This document shows, piece by piece, positions 24,375-33,915 of a stretch of 64,000 nucleotides of DNA. Both the position numbers and the translations under genes were made by a program. This DNA comes from Lewinellaceae bacterium. Lineage in GTDB: Bacteria; Bacteroidota; Bacteroidia; Chitinophagales; Saprospiraceae. Location: assembly GCA_020636435.1 (NCBI GenBank), contig JACJXX010000001.1, positions 868,001 through 932,000 of the forward strand, written 5' to 3'. A model generated the notes under the pieces. The model worked only from the letters and a program-made list of their open reading frames with translations. It did no database searches and had not been told where the DNA came from. How positions within the stretch are numbered: position 1 is the stretch's first letter; every line of letters begins with the position of its first letter.

Positions 24375-25106
24375 TTACTTTCGCTCCACCGATCCCGAGC
24401 CGGCAATGCTCTGATCGATCTTCGGAGAGCCATAGTAGTACACATCCCCTGACCCGGCGATACTGACATCCAGCTCTTCCGTAGCGTCTATGGCACAGTC
24501 CCCGGAGCCGGCGATGCTGACGTCGGCTTTGAGCGTTTTCAATTGCCCGGCTTTGACGCTGCCGGAGCCCATGATGCTGACGTCAACCGCATCGGCCTCG
24601 CCCTCCAGCTCTACATCTCCGGAGCCGGCAATGCTGATGTCGACGGCATCGGCTACCAGGCTGAGCTTGATATTGCCCGACCCGGCGATGCTGAGGTCTA
24701 CACTGCCCAGGTTGGTGAATGGCGTTTCCCCTGCCACGTTGCTGGAGCCGGCAACGCTGATTCCTGTGAGCGTGGGCATAGTAATGTAAAATTTCAGGCT
24801 TTCATAGTCGCTGACCGACTTGTCGAAACCGAGATTGAGCTTTTTGCCGCTTACGCCGGTTTCCAGGTTGTCGATGATGTTTTGCTGGGCTTCTACTTTG
24901 ACGGAGTAGGCGCCGCCCTGGCTCAGGTAGAGTTCGCCGGAAGTGGAAATTCCGATTTCGTCGAACCCCTCCAGGCTCAGCATTTTGCTGGTTACGGGGC
25001 CTTCGCCTTTGATGCTTTGTCCGAAAAAGCCACCGTCGTAATCTGTGATGCAGGAGGAAAGCAGAAAGGCCAGCAGGGCGGAAAAGAGGATCGTGCGGTT
25101 TTTCAT
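24375..25106 (-). CDS. GIN-domain (DUF2807) lipoprotein
   Basis: A 243-residue exported lipoprotein: signal peptide with lipobox LLSSC (Cys19) and a head GIN domain (putative auto-transporter adhesin family, DUF2807). The second half is a regular ladder in which a SIAGSG(D/N/S)-type motif recurs about every 17-20 residues (roughly seven times, including SVAGSSN and SIMGSGS variants), consistent with a right-handed beta-helix or beta-sandwich. Likely attached to the outer membrane. It begins its own transcript 54 bp from the sensor start region and is divergent from the pyrophosphatase gene. Confidence 0.88.
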   Translation of the reverse strand: MKNRTILFSALLAFLLSSCITDYDGGFFGQSIKGEGPVTSKMLSLEGFDEIGISTSGELYLSQGGAYSVKVEAQQNIIDNLETGVSGKKLNLGFDKSVSDYESLKFYITMPTLTGISVAGSSNVAGETPFTNLGSVDLSIAGSGNIKLSLVADAVDISIAGSGDVELEGEADAVDVSIMGSGSVKAGQLKTLKADVSIAGSGDCAIDATEELDVSIAGSGDVYYYGSPKIDQSIAGSGSVERK

Positions 25107-25322
25107 AATGTACTATGGAATTTAATGAAAAAGGAACGGTATTGGTTTTCGAATTCAATTAAAGGAGCAAAATTAAAAGGCCGAGGTTCTTTTGCCAAAA
25201 CAAAAAGATGAACCGGAGCCTCTTTTCGGCCAAGCCCGGCGCTTTGCATAAAATAAAAAACTTGCCCGTTTTTTGCTTGCTGCCGTTGCCCGGCCTATAT
25301 TTGCCCTGAAATTCAATAACCT

Positions 25323-25946
25323 ATGAGCATGAAGCCATCAACTTCCCTTTTCGCCGTCTTGTCCCTGCTGTTCGTCATGAGCTGTCAGGACAATGGAAAA
25401 ACCCCAGCAAAAGATTTTGAGAACCTGCCTACTTATGTGGAGCAGGGCATCAACGTCGTCGTGGAAATCCCGGCGGGGACGAACCACAAGATCGAATTCG
25501 ATAAAGAAAAAAAGGAGTTCGCAGTAGACCAGCGGAATGGCAAAGACCGCATCATCGACTTTTTGCCCTATCCCGGCAATTATGGTTTCATTCCTTCTAC
25601 CTATATGGACCCAGCTGTTGGAGGAGACGGCGATGCCCTGGATGTCCTGGTCATCGGCGAATCCTTGCCCACGGGCACGGTGATTCCCGTCAAGCCCATT
25701 GCGGCGCTGCTGTTGGTGGACGAAGGAGAAGAAGACACCAAGATTATCGCCGTGCCCGCCGACCCCAAGCTGTGCGTCATGAAGGTGGATGATTTTCAGG
25801 AATTCAGCATCACTTACGACGGCGCCAAGCACATCATCGAAAACTGGTTTTTGTACTACGATGGCCTGGGCACCGCCGAGTCCAAAGGTTGGAAGGACGG
25901 GCAGTACGCCATGAAGGAGATTGAAAAGTGGGCGGTCAACAAATAA
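25323..25946 (+). CDS. ppa: Family I inorganic pyrophosphatase, predicted lipoprotein
   Basis: Hydrolyses pyrophosphate to two phosphates. The 207-residue protein contains the family I core: EIPAGTNHKIEFDKE near 50, DFLPYPGNYGFIPST near 80, and the metal-binding DGDALDVLVIGE near 101-112 (the usual Pro/Glu of the signature is Ala here). Unusually it starts with a lipoprotein signal peptide (LFAVLSLLFVMSC, Cys about 21) and a short linker, so it should act outside the cytoplasm, unlike standard Ppa. ATG at 25323. Confidence 0.92.
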   Translation: MSMKPSTSLFAVLSLLFVMSCQDNGKTPAKDFENLPTYVEQGINVVVEIPAGTNHKIEFDKEKKEFAVDQRNGKDRIIDFLPYPGNYGFIPSTYMDPAVGGDGDALDVLVIGESLPTGTVIPVKPIAALLLVDEGEEDTKIIAVPADPKLCVMKVDDFQEFSITYDGAKHIIENWFLYYDGLGTAESKGWKDGQYAMKEIEKWAVNK

Positions 25947-26123
25947 GATGCTGTTGATGCTAATCCTATTCCGCTTTGCGAAACAGGATGATGCTACCCG
26001 TTCGGGGCGGATGCTATTGTTAAAATATCTTAGTAAGCTTCAACCTTTCTCCCTCCATGCCTGTTGATTGGTTTGAACGTCATTTATGCCATTGGCCGGG
26101 AAGGCAAAAATCAGGTCCACCAC

Positions 26124-27449
26124 ATGAAACCACCCACTGTTGACTACTCAGAAAAGTGCCCCCTCTACCAATCCATTCAGTCTTTTTTTTCCCCTACCGT
26201 TTCCGAAGACAGGAGTCCGCCTCCGGACGCCGCCGCGGCCTCGGCGCCGCTTTGGGCTTTGTCGGCGCCCGCTTGCGAGCTGGCCGTTTACCGAACGGCC
26301 AACCACCTGCCCGGAACCTGGGACGAGCTGTTGCCCGAGGGCCAGCAGATGATGAGCCGCGCCTTCCTGCGCGCACAGGAGCAGGCCCCGGCGGAGGGCA
26401 TGGACTATGCTTACCTATTGTTCTATCAGGATAAAAAGCCGGTGGGCCTGGCGGCTTGCCAACTGATGGAATTCCGCGCCCTGCGCCAGATACAGTCCCT
26501 GCAGCAAACGCCGGCCGGCCGGTTGCCGTCAAAAATCTGGCACTACCTCAAGCGGGCAGTGGCCAGCCAGGCCAATTATAAATTGATTATATGCGGGGCC
26601 ACTCAGTTTACCGGCCAGCACGCCTTTGTTTTTGACTCCTGCCGGATCGGCGCCCATGAGGCCATGGCGCTGCTGGATGAGAGCCTGGCCCTGCTGGCCC
26701 GCAATTTGGATGCGGAAGGCTGGCGCGCCGGCGGCATACTCGTCAAAGACCTGGGAAAGGAGCAACCCGCTTTCCTTCGCGCCCTCGATAGCCAGGGCTA
26801 TTCCGCATTTCCCTTCGAACCCAACATGGTCCTGCCCCTCCGCCCCGAGTGGCGAACTTTCGACGATTACCTGGAAGCCATGGTGTCGAAGTACCGGGTG
26901 AGGGCCAGAAGGGCTTTCAAGAAGGGGAAAGAGCTGACAACCAGGGAGCTGGATGAGCAAAGCCTGCTCCGCCACCAGGAAGAAATTTACAGCCTCTACA
27001 ACGAAATTGCCGGGCGGGCAGATTTCAATATGATGAACCTGCCGAAAGGCTACTTCCTGGCGCTCAAACAGGCTATGCCGCAAAAGTTCAGGGTCTTTGG
27101 CTACTATCTGGAAGGCACTCTGGTAGGCTTTTGTTCTACCCTCAATAACGCCCCGGAACTGGAGGCTCACTTCATCGGCTTTAAGCCGGAGGCCAACCAC
27201 GAGTACCAGTTGTACCTCAATATGCTCTACGACATGATCCGCGTCGCGCTCGAAGAAGGAGGCATGGAGAAAGTCGTCTTTTCCCGGACCGCTATGGAAA
27301 TAAAAAGCTCCGTAGGGGCCGAGCCGGCCAATATGTACTGCTGCCTGCGCCACCGGAACCCCCTGGTCAACCGGGCTCTGCCGCCGCTGGTGCGCTGGCT
27401 GGAACCGAACGGGGAGGCGTGGACGCAAAGGCATCCGTTTGGGCATTGA
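26124..27449 (+). CDS. GNAT/FemAB-like acyltransferase
   Basis: A 441-residue protein whose C-terminal half (about 250-430) looks like a BioF2/FemAB-type acetyltransferase fold: YLEAMVSKYRVRARRAFKKGK, FRVFGYYLEGTLVGFCSTL and a long helix YQLYLNMLYDMIRVALEEGG followed by EKVVFSRTAMEIKSS. The N-terminal half also has a GNAT-like layout (AYLLFYQDKKPVGLAACQ). A role in transferring an acyl or amino-acyl group to a small molecule or cell-wall substrate is possible; the substrate is unknown. ATG at 26124; an upstream TTG at 26064 is less likely. Stops 11 bp before the convergent sensor kinase gene. Confidence 0.7.
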   Translation: MKPPTVDYSEKCPLYQSIQSFFSPTVSEDRSPPPDAAAASAPLWALSAPACELAVYRTANHLPGTWDELLPEGQQMMSRAFLRAQEQAPAEGMDYAYLLFYQDKKPVGLAACQLMEFRALRQIQSLQQTPAGRLPSKIWHYLKRAVASQANYKLIICGATQFTGQHAFVFDSCRIGAHEAMALLDESLALLARNLDAEGWRAGGILVKDLGKEQPAFLRALDSQGYSAFPFEPNMVLPLRPEWRTFDDYLEAMVSKYRVRARRAFKKGKELTTRELDEQSLLRHQEEIYSLYNEIAGRADFNMMNLPKGYFLALKQAMPQKFRVFGYYLEGTLVGFCSTLNNAPELEAHFIGFKPEANHEYQLYLNMLYDMIRVALEEGGMEKVVFSRTAMEIKSSVGAEPANMYCCLRHRNPLVNRALPPLVRWLEPNGEAWTQRHPFGH

Positions 27450-27460
27450 CCCTGATTCCC

Positions 27461-30400
27461 TCACGCAAACTTCTTCCTCCTCAGCCTCACCGTATACCCC
27501 TCCTCCCCCTGCTCAATATCCAGGTCGGCTTTGATGCGCTGTGCCCGCATCGCCAGGTTGGCAAGGCCCTGGCCGGTCTTCTTGCCGTTCAGCTTCCCCC
27601 TGCCCGGGGATGGCCCGCCGTTGTCCCGGATGATCATTACGAAATCCGGCCCTTCATTCTTGAGGGTGATGTTCACTTTGTTGCCCGAAGAGTGCTTGGC
27701 GATGTTGTTGATCGCCTCTTTGACGATGAAGTAGAGGTTTTGCCGCAGGGTGACCGGTATCTTCTTCTGCCGGTCGATCTTGCTGATGTGCATCTGGTAC
27801 ACAATATCCAGAGGCACCAGCATCTCGTCGGCGTGTTCGCGCATGCGGTGCAGCAGGTCTTCTACCTTATCCTTGCGGGAATCGATGGACCAGATCACGT
27901 CGCTCATCTTCGACATGGCCCTGCGGCTCACGTCGCCGATCTGCTTCAGCCGCTCCTGGATTTTTTCGTCTGCCGCCTGCATTTGCAGCACGTCGGTTTG
28001 CATGGCGATGCCGGAGAGCAGCCCGCTGAGTTCATCGTGGAGGTCGCTCGACAGCTTGGTGCGCAGGCGTTCGACCTGCAGGCGTTGTTCGAGCCGGTTC
28101 TGGAAGATGACATAGGCGATGGCCGAACCGGCAACGATGCAGAGCAGTATGAACCAGATGGTTTGCACAAAGGCCGGCTTCATGCGTATGGGGATGGCCA
28201 ACTCACTGGCGCTCCAGTTGCCGTTGGCGTCCGCACCCATGATGTGCAGGGTATACTGGCCGGGGGGCAGCTTGTTCAGGCGGAGGTTGGGATTGCTGCC
28301 CTGGTACACCCACTGCTTGTCATAACCTTCGAGCCAGGTCTTGAACTGATTGCGGCGGGGGCTGGTGAAAGTGGGCAACATAAAGTGGATGGTAAAATAG
28401 CTGTCGCTGGGGTTGATGACGAGCTCCTGCAGGCCGGACAGGTGGCTGTCCTCTACGATTGTACTGTCCTGCTTGGAATTGTAGCGGGTAATCTTGGTGA
28501 GCACTACCGGCGGCGTGGCTTCATTGACCAGCAGGTCCTGGCTGTAAAAAGCATTGATGCCGTTGACGCCGCCAAAGTAGTAACGGCCGTGCTGGTCGCG
28601 GTAGTAAGAAAAGCGGTTGAACTCATCGTGGGTCAGGCCGTCTACGGCGTAGAAATTGCGAAAGACCTCGCGTTCGGGGTCGAAGAAGGACAGGCCGTTG
28701 TAGGTGCTGATCCAGTAATTGCCGGCGCTGTCGGGCACGATGCCGCAGACGGTATTGCTGGCCAGGCCGTTCTTGCGGCTGTAGTGGCGGAACTTTCCCG
28801 TTTTGGGGTCCAGGATGTTCAGGCCATTGGTGGTGCCGATCCAAATCAGCCCCTGTTCGTCTTCATGGATAACGTAAACGATGTCGCTGGCCAGGCCATC
28901 TTTCTGGCCACGGGTAGCGCGGTAGGTTTTGGATTGCCCTTTTTCGCGGGCGATCTGATACAGGCCGTTCTCCGTTCCTACCCACAGGTTGCCGTCTTTG
29001 GCCTCGGTAATGAAATTCGGGGTGGCGTTGGCCAGGGGGTTGTTTCCTTTCTTGTCATCATAAGGAAGGAAGGCCTTCACCTGAGGGTCGAATTGGAGGA
29101 GCCTGCCCTTGGAATTGGTTGGCTGGGTGCACAGCCAGATGATGCCATACCGGTCGATCGTCATGGCGTTGAACTGGTAGGCATATTCGAAAGTTTCCAG
29201 GTTGCACGTTTCGACGTTGTACCGGTGCAGGCGCCCCCCTTCGGAAGTAGAACTCTGGCAGGAATAAAACCAGAGGTTGCCTTCCTGGTCGAGGTGCAGG
29301 CTGCCCGTGCAGGCCATATCGATGGCGTTGCCGGTCTTCGGGTCGAGCAGTTGGAGGGTGTCGAGGAAACCCGTGAGCTGGTCGAGTTCGTAAAGGTGGT
29401 CGACCTCCCGGAGAAAATAAACGAAGCGTTCGCCGTCGCCGGCAATGCCCCGCATGACGGGCCCCCGCCGGTCCTGGCTGAGGTCTTCGGCCAGGTAAGC
29501 ATCTATTTTGGATTGCCGGTTCTGGACGATCTTCATGCCCGTATCGATGCCGAAGAAGATGGTGCGGAAAAAATCCCGGCTGAAAATGCTGAGGATGTAG
29601 CGGCTGGTAGAGAGCAGGTAGTCGAAGTTGAAAAACTGGCCGTCGGGGCGTATGCAAACCAGCCCCTGCAGTGGCAGGGCCTCGCCCGCCTGGGCAGACC
29701 GGCTGAGCAGTATATTCCCCTTTTCGTCTTCCCAGATGGAACTGTAATAGCCTCCCTCTTCCAGACCGGAAACGGATTCAAACAGATGGCCGTCGGGGCG
29801 GTACAGAAAAACCCCTGCCTGGCCCTGAAGCGAAAACCATACCCGGCACTGCTGGTCGAGGTGCATAAAATAAGCGGAACCGGGATAGCTGCCTGATAAA
29901 TCTTTGCCGATAAAGTCTCTGGGGCTAAAGCGCTTGACCAGTTCTCCGGAAGCGGAGATGAACCGAAGGCCCATTTCGCTGTCGTTGAGCAGAAAATCTC
30001 CGTTCGGAAGCTGGATGAGGTGCACTGCCACACTGGGTTCCTGGTGCGTTTCCGGTATGCGGACGACCTTGCGGAATTGATTGTTGCCGATGTACTGGTA
30101 GATGCTGGAAGCCTCTTCGCTAATGGAAAAGACGAGAATTTCTCCCTCGGGGTTGACGTAGACCAGCCGGGGAAACCCATCGATGCCATACTCCGGCAGG
30201 AGCTTGACGGTAGACAGTTCCAGCGTTTCCGGATCGAGGATGTCGAAAAGCCCGTAGGTGGTGCGGTAGGTGATGACCAGCCTGCCGTCTTTATCCAGGT
30301 CGAGCTTGCGGATGTTGGAATCGGAAAGTTGGTGCCGGTTGTCAGGATGATTGTTAAAAACGATGAATTCATAGCCGTCAAAACGGTTCAGCCCGTTCTG

Positions 30401-30622
30401 GGTGCTCAGCCAGATGAGCCCGCGCCGGCTTTGCACCATATCGGTGACCGCCCGGTCGGACAAGCCGTCATTCACCGAATAGTATTCCACCGGCAGGTCG
30501 TTGAAATAACCCAACTGGGCCGCCACAGGAGATGACAGCAGGAGAAAAACCGGAAAGAGGCTGAAAGAGCATAGCCAAACCCTTCCTTCCCTGATAAAAC
30601 GAAGCGTTTTTGAATAACCCAT
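27461..30622 (-). CDS. Propeller sensor histidine kinase (NarX/LuxR-partner type)
   Basis: A 1053-residue membrane sensor: signal peptide (ending SSPVAAQ), two periplasmic seven-bladed-type propellers (WLSTQNGLNRFDGYEF, WVGTENGLYQIA, WIGTTNGLNILDPKTG repeats), a Y_Y_Y domain near 740-805, one helix at about 814-839, HisKA_3 with LSSDLHDELSG near 856-866 and a HATPase_c domain (NNIAKHSSG, MIIRDNGG, GQGLANLAMRA). It lies just downstream of a NarL-type response regulator gene on the same strand and is almost surely its partner. ATG 30622 chosen; a GTG at 30637 is possible. Confidence 0.93.
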   Translation of the reverse strand: MGYSKTLRFIREGRVWLCSFSLFPVFLLLSSPVAAQLGYFNDLPVEYYSVNDGLSDRAVTDMVQSRRGLIWLSTQNGLNRFDGYEFIVFNNHPDNRHQLSDSNIRKLDLDKDGRLVITYRTTYGLFDILDPETLELSTVKLLPEYGIDGFPRLVYVNPEGEILVFSISEEASSIYQYIGNNQFRKVVRIPETHQEPSVAVHLIQLPNGDFLLNDSEMGLRFISASGELVKRFSPRDFIGKDLSGSYPGSAYFMHLDQQCRVWFSLQGQAGVFLYRPDGHLFESVSGLEEGGYYSSIWEDEKGNILLSRSAQAGEALPLQGLVCIRPDGQFFNFDYLLSTSRYILSIFSRDFFRTIFFGIDTGMKIVQNRQSKIDAYLAEDLSQDRRGPVMRGIAGDGERFVYFLREVDHLYELDQLTGFLDTLQLLDPKTGNAIDMACTGSLHLDQEGNLWFYSCQSSTSEGGRLHRYNVETCNLETFEYAYQFNAMTIDRYGIIWLCTQPTNSKGRLLQFDPQVKAFLPYDDKKGNNPLANATPNFITEAKDGNLWVGTENGLYQIAREKGQSKTYRATRGQKDGLASDIVYVIHEDEQGLIWIGTTNGLNILDPKTGKFRHYSRKNGLASNTVCGIVPDSAGNYWISTYNGLSFFDPEREVFRNFYAVDGLTHDEFNRFSYYRDQHGRYYFGGVNGINAFYSQDLLVNEATPPVVLTKITRYNSKQDSTIVEDSHLSGLQELVINPSDSYFTIHFMLPTFTSPRRNQFKTWLEGYDKQWVYQGSNPNLRLNKLPPGQYTLHIMGADANGNWSASELAIPIRMKPAFVQTIWFILLCIVAGSAIAYVIFQNRLEQRLQVERLRTKLSSDLHDELSGLLSGIAMQTDVLQMQAADEKIQERLKQIGDVSRRAMSKMSDVIWSIDSRKDKVEDLLHRMREHADEMLVPLDIVYQMHISKIDRQKKIPVTLRQNLYFIVKEAINNIAKHSSGNKVNITLKNEGPDFVMIIRDNGGPSPGRGKLNGKKTGQGLANLAMRAQRIKADLDIEQGEEGYTVRLRRKKFA

Positions 30623-30711
30623 GGGCACAGATGCCACTTAAATGTCGAAAAAATGTTAATGCTACCTGCGGGGCAAGTTATTAAAAATCAGAGAGTAAAT
30701 CAGGATTATGG

Positions 30712-31341
30712 CTAAATTTCGCCGTCCAGTTTCTTGCGAATGACTTCCGCCTTGCTATTCACCTGCAATTTCCGGTAAATCTTCTTGATGTGGTCGCGCA
30801 CCGTTTCCACCGAGATCAGGTACTGGTCGGCGATCATTTTATAACTCAGCCCATCCACCAGGCCGTTGACGATCTGCTGCTGGCGGTCGGTCAACACCTG
30901 ATCTTCGGACTTCTCCTGTTTGGGTGAGAAATGGTTGATCACCTTGCGGGCAATGCTGGGCGACATGTACGACCCGCCCCGGTTGACCGTCATGATGGCG
31001 TCTTTGATGACGGGCAGGCCGGTGCGCTTGATCAGGTAGGAATCTGCTCCGGCGCACAGGGCTTTGAAAATGCGGTCTGAATCGTCATAGGCGGTGAGCA
31101 TGATGATGTCGATATCCGGCCGTTGCCCTTTCAGCAGCCGTATGCCCTCCAGGCCGGACATGCCGGGCAGGCCAATGTCCAGCAGGATGGTGTCCAGCGG
31201 CAGGTTGGGCTGCAGGTTTTCCAGGAAAGCTTCTACAGAATCTGCGGCGAGAATGGGTTCTATCTCGGGTTGGGCGCCGAAATAAATCTCCAGGTTTTCC
31301 CGGACCATAGGCTCGTCTTCAATAATACCGAGGTAGATCAT
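30712..31341 (-). CDS. NarL/FixJ-type response regulator
   Basis: A 209-residue transcription regulator with an N-terminal receiver (acidic pocket EDE at 8-10, phospho-acceptor Asp55 in LLDIGLPG, Thr/Ala in MLTAYDDS, Lys in YLIKR) and a C-terminal LuxR-type helix-turn-helix (LTDRQQQIVNGLVDGLSYKMIADQYLISVETVRDHIKKIYRKL). It is the first gene of a two-gene unit with the propeller kinase 89 bp downstream, forming a classic two-component pair. No target gene can be named. Confidence 0.95.
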   Translation of the reverse strand: MIYLGIIEDEPMVRENLEIYFGAQPEIEPILAADSVEAFLENLQPNLPLDTILLDIGLPGMSGLEGIRLLKGQRPDIDIIMLTAYDDSDRIFKALCAGADSYLIKRTGLPVIKDAIMTVNRGGSYMSPSIARKVINHFSPKQEKSEDQVLTDRQQQIVNGLVDGLSYKMIADQYLISVETVRDHIKKIYRKLQVNSKAEVIRKKLDGEI

Positions 31342-31708
31342 GGTAGATAGTATTTAAACTTCATCACTTTTATCCGGCCAAAGGGCAAGAGAACGGGCCC
31401 CATTGCTTCTTCCACAACAGGAAGCGCTGAAAGATAGAAAAAATATGGAAATGAAAACCGGTACTTTGCCAAGAACCATTATTTTTACGCCGCTCCGCGA
31501 TTGGTTGCCCTTTGCCTTTGCCGTTTGCTATAAAATTTCGATTTTAACGGGCACCCCTGGAAAGAATAAAACGGGAGAACATTTTTCCAAATAAGAGCTT
31601 GTTCAGAATTCGGTAGGGTGAACCAAAAAACAAATCCCGCCCGCAGCGAGCGGGCGCCAGATAAAACCAGGTTAACTCCTGCTGCAACAGGCAAAAAAAA
31701 GACAGCTT

Positions 31709-32776
31709 ATGTTGCGTACTAAAATTGCCGGGATCGGCTACTACGTGCCGGAAAAAGTGGTGACCAACCACGACCTTGCCAAAGTAATGGATACCACGGA
31801 TGAGTGGATTCAGGAACGGACGGGCATCGTGGAGCGGCGCTACGGCAAAAAACACCAGGAAACGACGACCTCTATGGCCGCCAGGGCTTCCGAAGTGGCC
31901 ATTCAAAGGGCGGGCATCAACAAAGAGGAGGTCGACTTTATTATCTTCGCCACCCTTAGCCCGGATTATTACTTCCCCGGCTGCGGCGTTTTGCTGCAAC
32001 GCGAGTTGGGCATCACCCATAAAGAAGCCGGCGCGCTGGATATCCGAAACCAATGTTCCGGTTTCGTCTATGGCCTGTCGGTTGCCGACCAGTTCATCCG
32101 CACCGGCACATACAAGAATATCCTGCTGGTGGGCGCGGAAATGCACTCCATGGGGCTGGATTTCAGCACCCGCGGGCGCAACGTAACCGTCATTTTCGGC
32201 GACGGCGCCGGCGCTATGCTGCTCCAGCCTACCGAAGAGGAGGGCAAAGGGCTATTGGCCACCAGCCTGCATTCCGACGGCACTTTCGCCGAGAAGCTTG
32301 CTTTCATCAACCCCGGCGCCCATGGCGGTTACCACGCCGCCCATCTGGAGGAGGAGCCGGACTTCGGTTATTCGGATGCGGAATACGGCGAGATGTTCCT
32401 CAACGATCACATGATAGCAACCGGCCAGATATTCCCCAACATGGAAGGCCCGTTCGTCTTCAAAATGGCGGTGAAGAAGTTTCCCGAAGTCATCCTGGAG
32501 ACCCTGGCCAAGGCCGGCCTGAAAAAAGAAGACATCGACATGCTGATCCCGCATCAGGCGAACCTGCGCATCAGCCAGTTCGTGCAGCGAAGGATGGGCT
32601 TGCGGGACGACCAGGTGTGGAACAACATCCAGAAGTTCGGCAACACCACGGCGGCTTCGGTGCCCATTGCCCTGTGCGAGGCTATGGAAGCAGGCGCCAT
32701 CAAGGCCGGCGATATTGTCTGCCTGGCCGCTTTTGGCAGCGGTTTCACCTGGGCCGGGGCGGTGATCCGCTGGTGA
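31709..32776 (+). CDS. fabH: 3-oxoacyl-ACP synthase III
   Basis: Condenses acyl-CoA with malonyl-ACP to start fatty-acid synthesis. The 355-residue product carries the catalytic triad Cys116 (RNQCSGFVYGL), His282 (IPHQANLRI) and Asn312 (FGNTTAASVPI), and the N-terminal GIGYYVPEKVVTN and TDEWIQERTGI motifs. It is somewhat longer than E. coli FabH (317), with an insert around residues 185-230 (FAEKLAFINPGAHGG...), as in several Bacteroidota homologues that may use other primers (beta-ketoacyl synthase III-like proteins). It is not in a fab operon; neighbours are a regulator and an exported small protein. ATG at 31709. Confidence 0.9.
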   Translation: MLRTKIAGIGYYVPEKVVTNHDLAKVMDTTDEWIQERTGIVERRYGKKHQETTTSMAARASEVAIQRAGINKEEVDFIIFATLSPDYYFPGCGVLLQRELGITHKEAGALDIRNQCSGFVYGLSVADQFIRTGTYKNILLVGAEMHSMGLDFSTRGRNVTVIFGDGAGAMLLQPTEEEGKGLLATSLHSDGTFAEKLAFINPGAHGGYHAAHLEEEPDFGYSDAEYGEMFLNDHMIATGQIFPNMEGPFVFKMAVKKFPEVILETLAKAGLKKEDIDMLIPHQANLRISQFVQRRMGLRDDQVWNNIQKFGNTTAASVPIALCEAMEAGAIKAGDIVCLAAFGSGFTWAGAVIRW

Positions 32777-32880
32777 GTAGGAGGACAGAATTATTTTACG
32801 TTTTCAAATAACTCTGACGCCAATGGAAAATTGGCGCCCGAGGTGTATTGTCGGGCTCCGATTTCCTATCGGGGTCGGAC

Positions 32881-33098
32881 TTAAGTAGTCGGACAGTATT
32901 AAATTACGTATAACTGACCTTTATCCAACTCTTGATCGAAGGTGATTGTCTCCCCCTGGGGGGAGTTCGAAGGGGGATTTTCAAGGGTTTTCGTCTCTAA
33001 GTCCCCCTCCTAACCTCCCCCCGGGGAGGACAATCTGCTTCGATTTTAAGTAGGAAAAAGGAATACTAAACGTAATTTAATTGTGTCCAACTACTTAA
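32881..33098. mobile_element. MITE-like element, 218 bp, with 29-bp terminal inverted repeats
   Basis: The ends (32881-32909 and 33070-33098) are inverted copies matching at 26 of 29 positions, each beginning ttaagtag. Inside is a second imperfect palindrome built on gattgtctccccctggggggag and its complement. No coding capacity. The 415-bp gap after fabH contains nothing else apart from a small hairpin (cgccaat/attggcg at 32819-32836) that may end the fabH transcript. Confidence 0.65.
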
Positions 33099-33191
33099 CT
33101 TTTCCATAGCACATTAATTTCATTTGCAAAAGCAGGCGAAACGGGAAAATAAGGCACCGCTTCAAACAGTTAATGCATATAAAAAACAAAC

Positions 33192-33728
33192 ATGAAGGGC
33201 AAAATGTGGTTATCCCTGCTGGCCGTGTCGTTGCTGGCGGCTATGTATGCTCAGGCACAAAAACCGCCGGAAACAGAAAGCGAATTTGACGAGGGCTACC
33301 GGCACCGCATCCAGATGGAAAGCATCGACGGCGTATACATCCCAAAGGATTTCTCCGACGCCCTCGTCCAGCTCAACCAATTGGTGGAGCGGGACGCCAA
33401 AACCAGTTTCAAAAACGCACCCGAGGAAGAGGCCGTCCGCAAACTCCACTTCAGTTTCGGCCGCTGGATCACGCTCCACTGGGGGTTTTACGAAGGTTCC
33501 CGCCTGTCGCACGCCCTCAAAGGCATGGGCATTTACCATCCCGACTACATGGCGCAGTTCCTCATTCGCTCCTTCCACCGCAGCCTCAACGGCCGCCCCA
33601 TCGACGTGAAGGGCCAGTTGGAGGCCATCGCCGCCCGGCAGGAGCAGGACCGGCAGGAGCGCATACAGCGGGGCACTATCCTGTATCAGGAGAAGAGAAA
33701 GGGGAAGAAGGATACGATTGAGCGTTAG
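33192..33728 (+). CDS. Exported DUF6794-like protein
   Basis: A 178-residue exported protein. Signal peptide at residues 1-22 (ending MYAQAQ). The mature part follows the DUF6794 pattern: VYIPKDFSDALVQLNQLV, FGRWITLHWGFYEGSRLSHALKGMGIYHPDYMAQFLIRSFHRSLNGRPI. Function unknown; probably periplasmic. The last 30 residues are strongly charged. It stands alone; a strong hairpin 65 bp after the stop may terminate it. Confidence 0.7.
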   Translation: MKGKMWLSLLAVSLLAAMYAQAQKPPETESEFDEGYRHRIQMESIDGVYIPKDFSDALVQLNQLVERDAKTSFKNAPEEEAVRKLHFSFGRWITLHWGFYEGSRLSHALKGMGIYHPDYMAQFLIRSFHRSLNGRPIDVKGQLEAIAARQEQDRQERIQRGTILYQEKRKGKKDTIER

Positions 33729-33790
33729 AGCTTGTCTGGAGGTGGTGCTTTGGAGGCGAAAATGGCTGATTTGGGGTTCTCACAAAGGCA

Positions 33791-33827
33791 TTTTTTCGCC
33801 TCATAGCGGTGCTATGGGGCGAAAAAA
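33791..33827. terminator. Likely bidirectional terminator hairpin
   Basis: ttttttcgcctcatagc-ggt-gctatggggcgaaaaaa: an almost perfect stem flanked by T and A runs, between convergent genes ending at 33728 (plus) and 33916 (minus), so it can work for both. Confidence 0.7.
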
Positions 33828-33915
33828 TGGCGAAGTGAGGTTCCTAAAGCGGTCACAGGAATTTCTGCTTTTATGCCACTTATGCTATGCTGCCTGGCAG
33901 GCGCTGCTATAATCG

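Noticed and set aside
27419..29896. 825-codon plus-strand open frame antisense to the propeller kinase
   Set aside because: Shadow of a GC-rich coding region; the minus-strand frame has the domain motifs.
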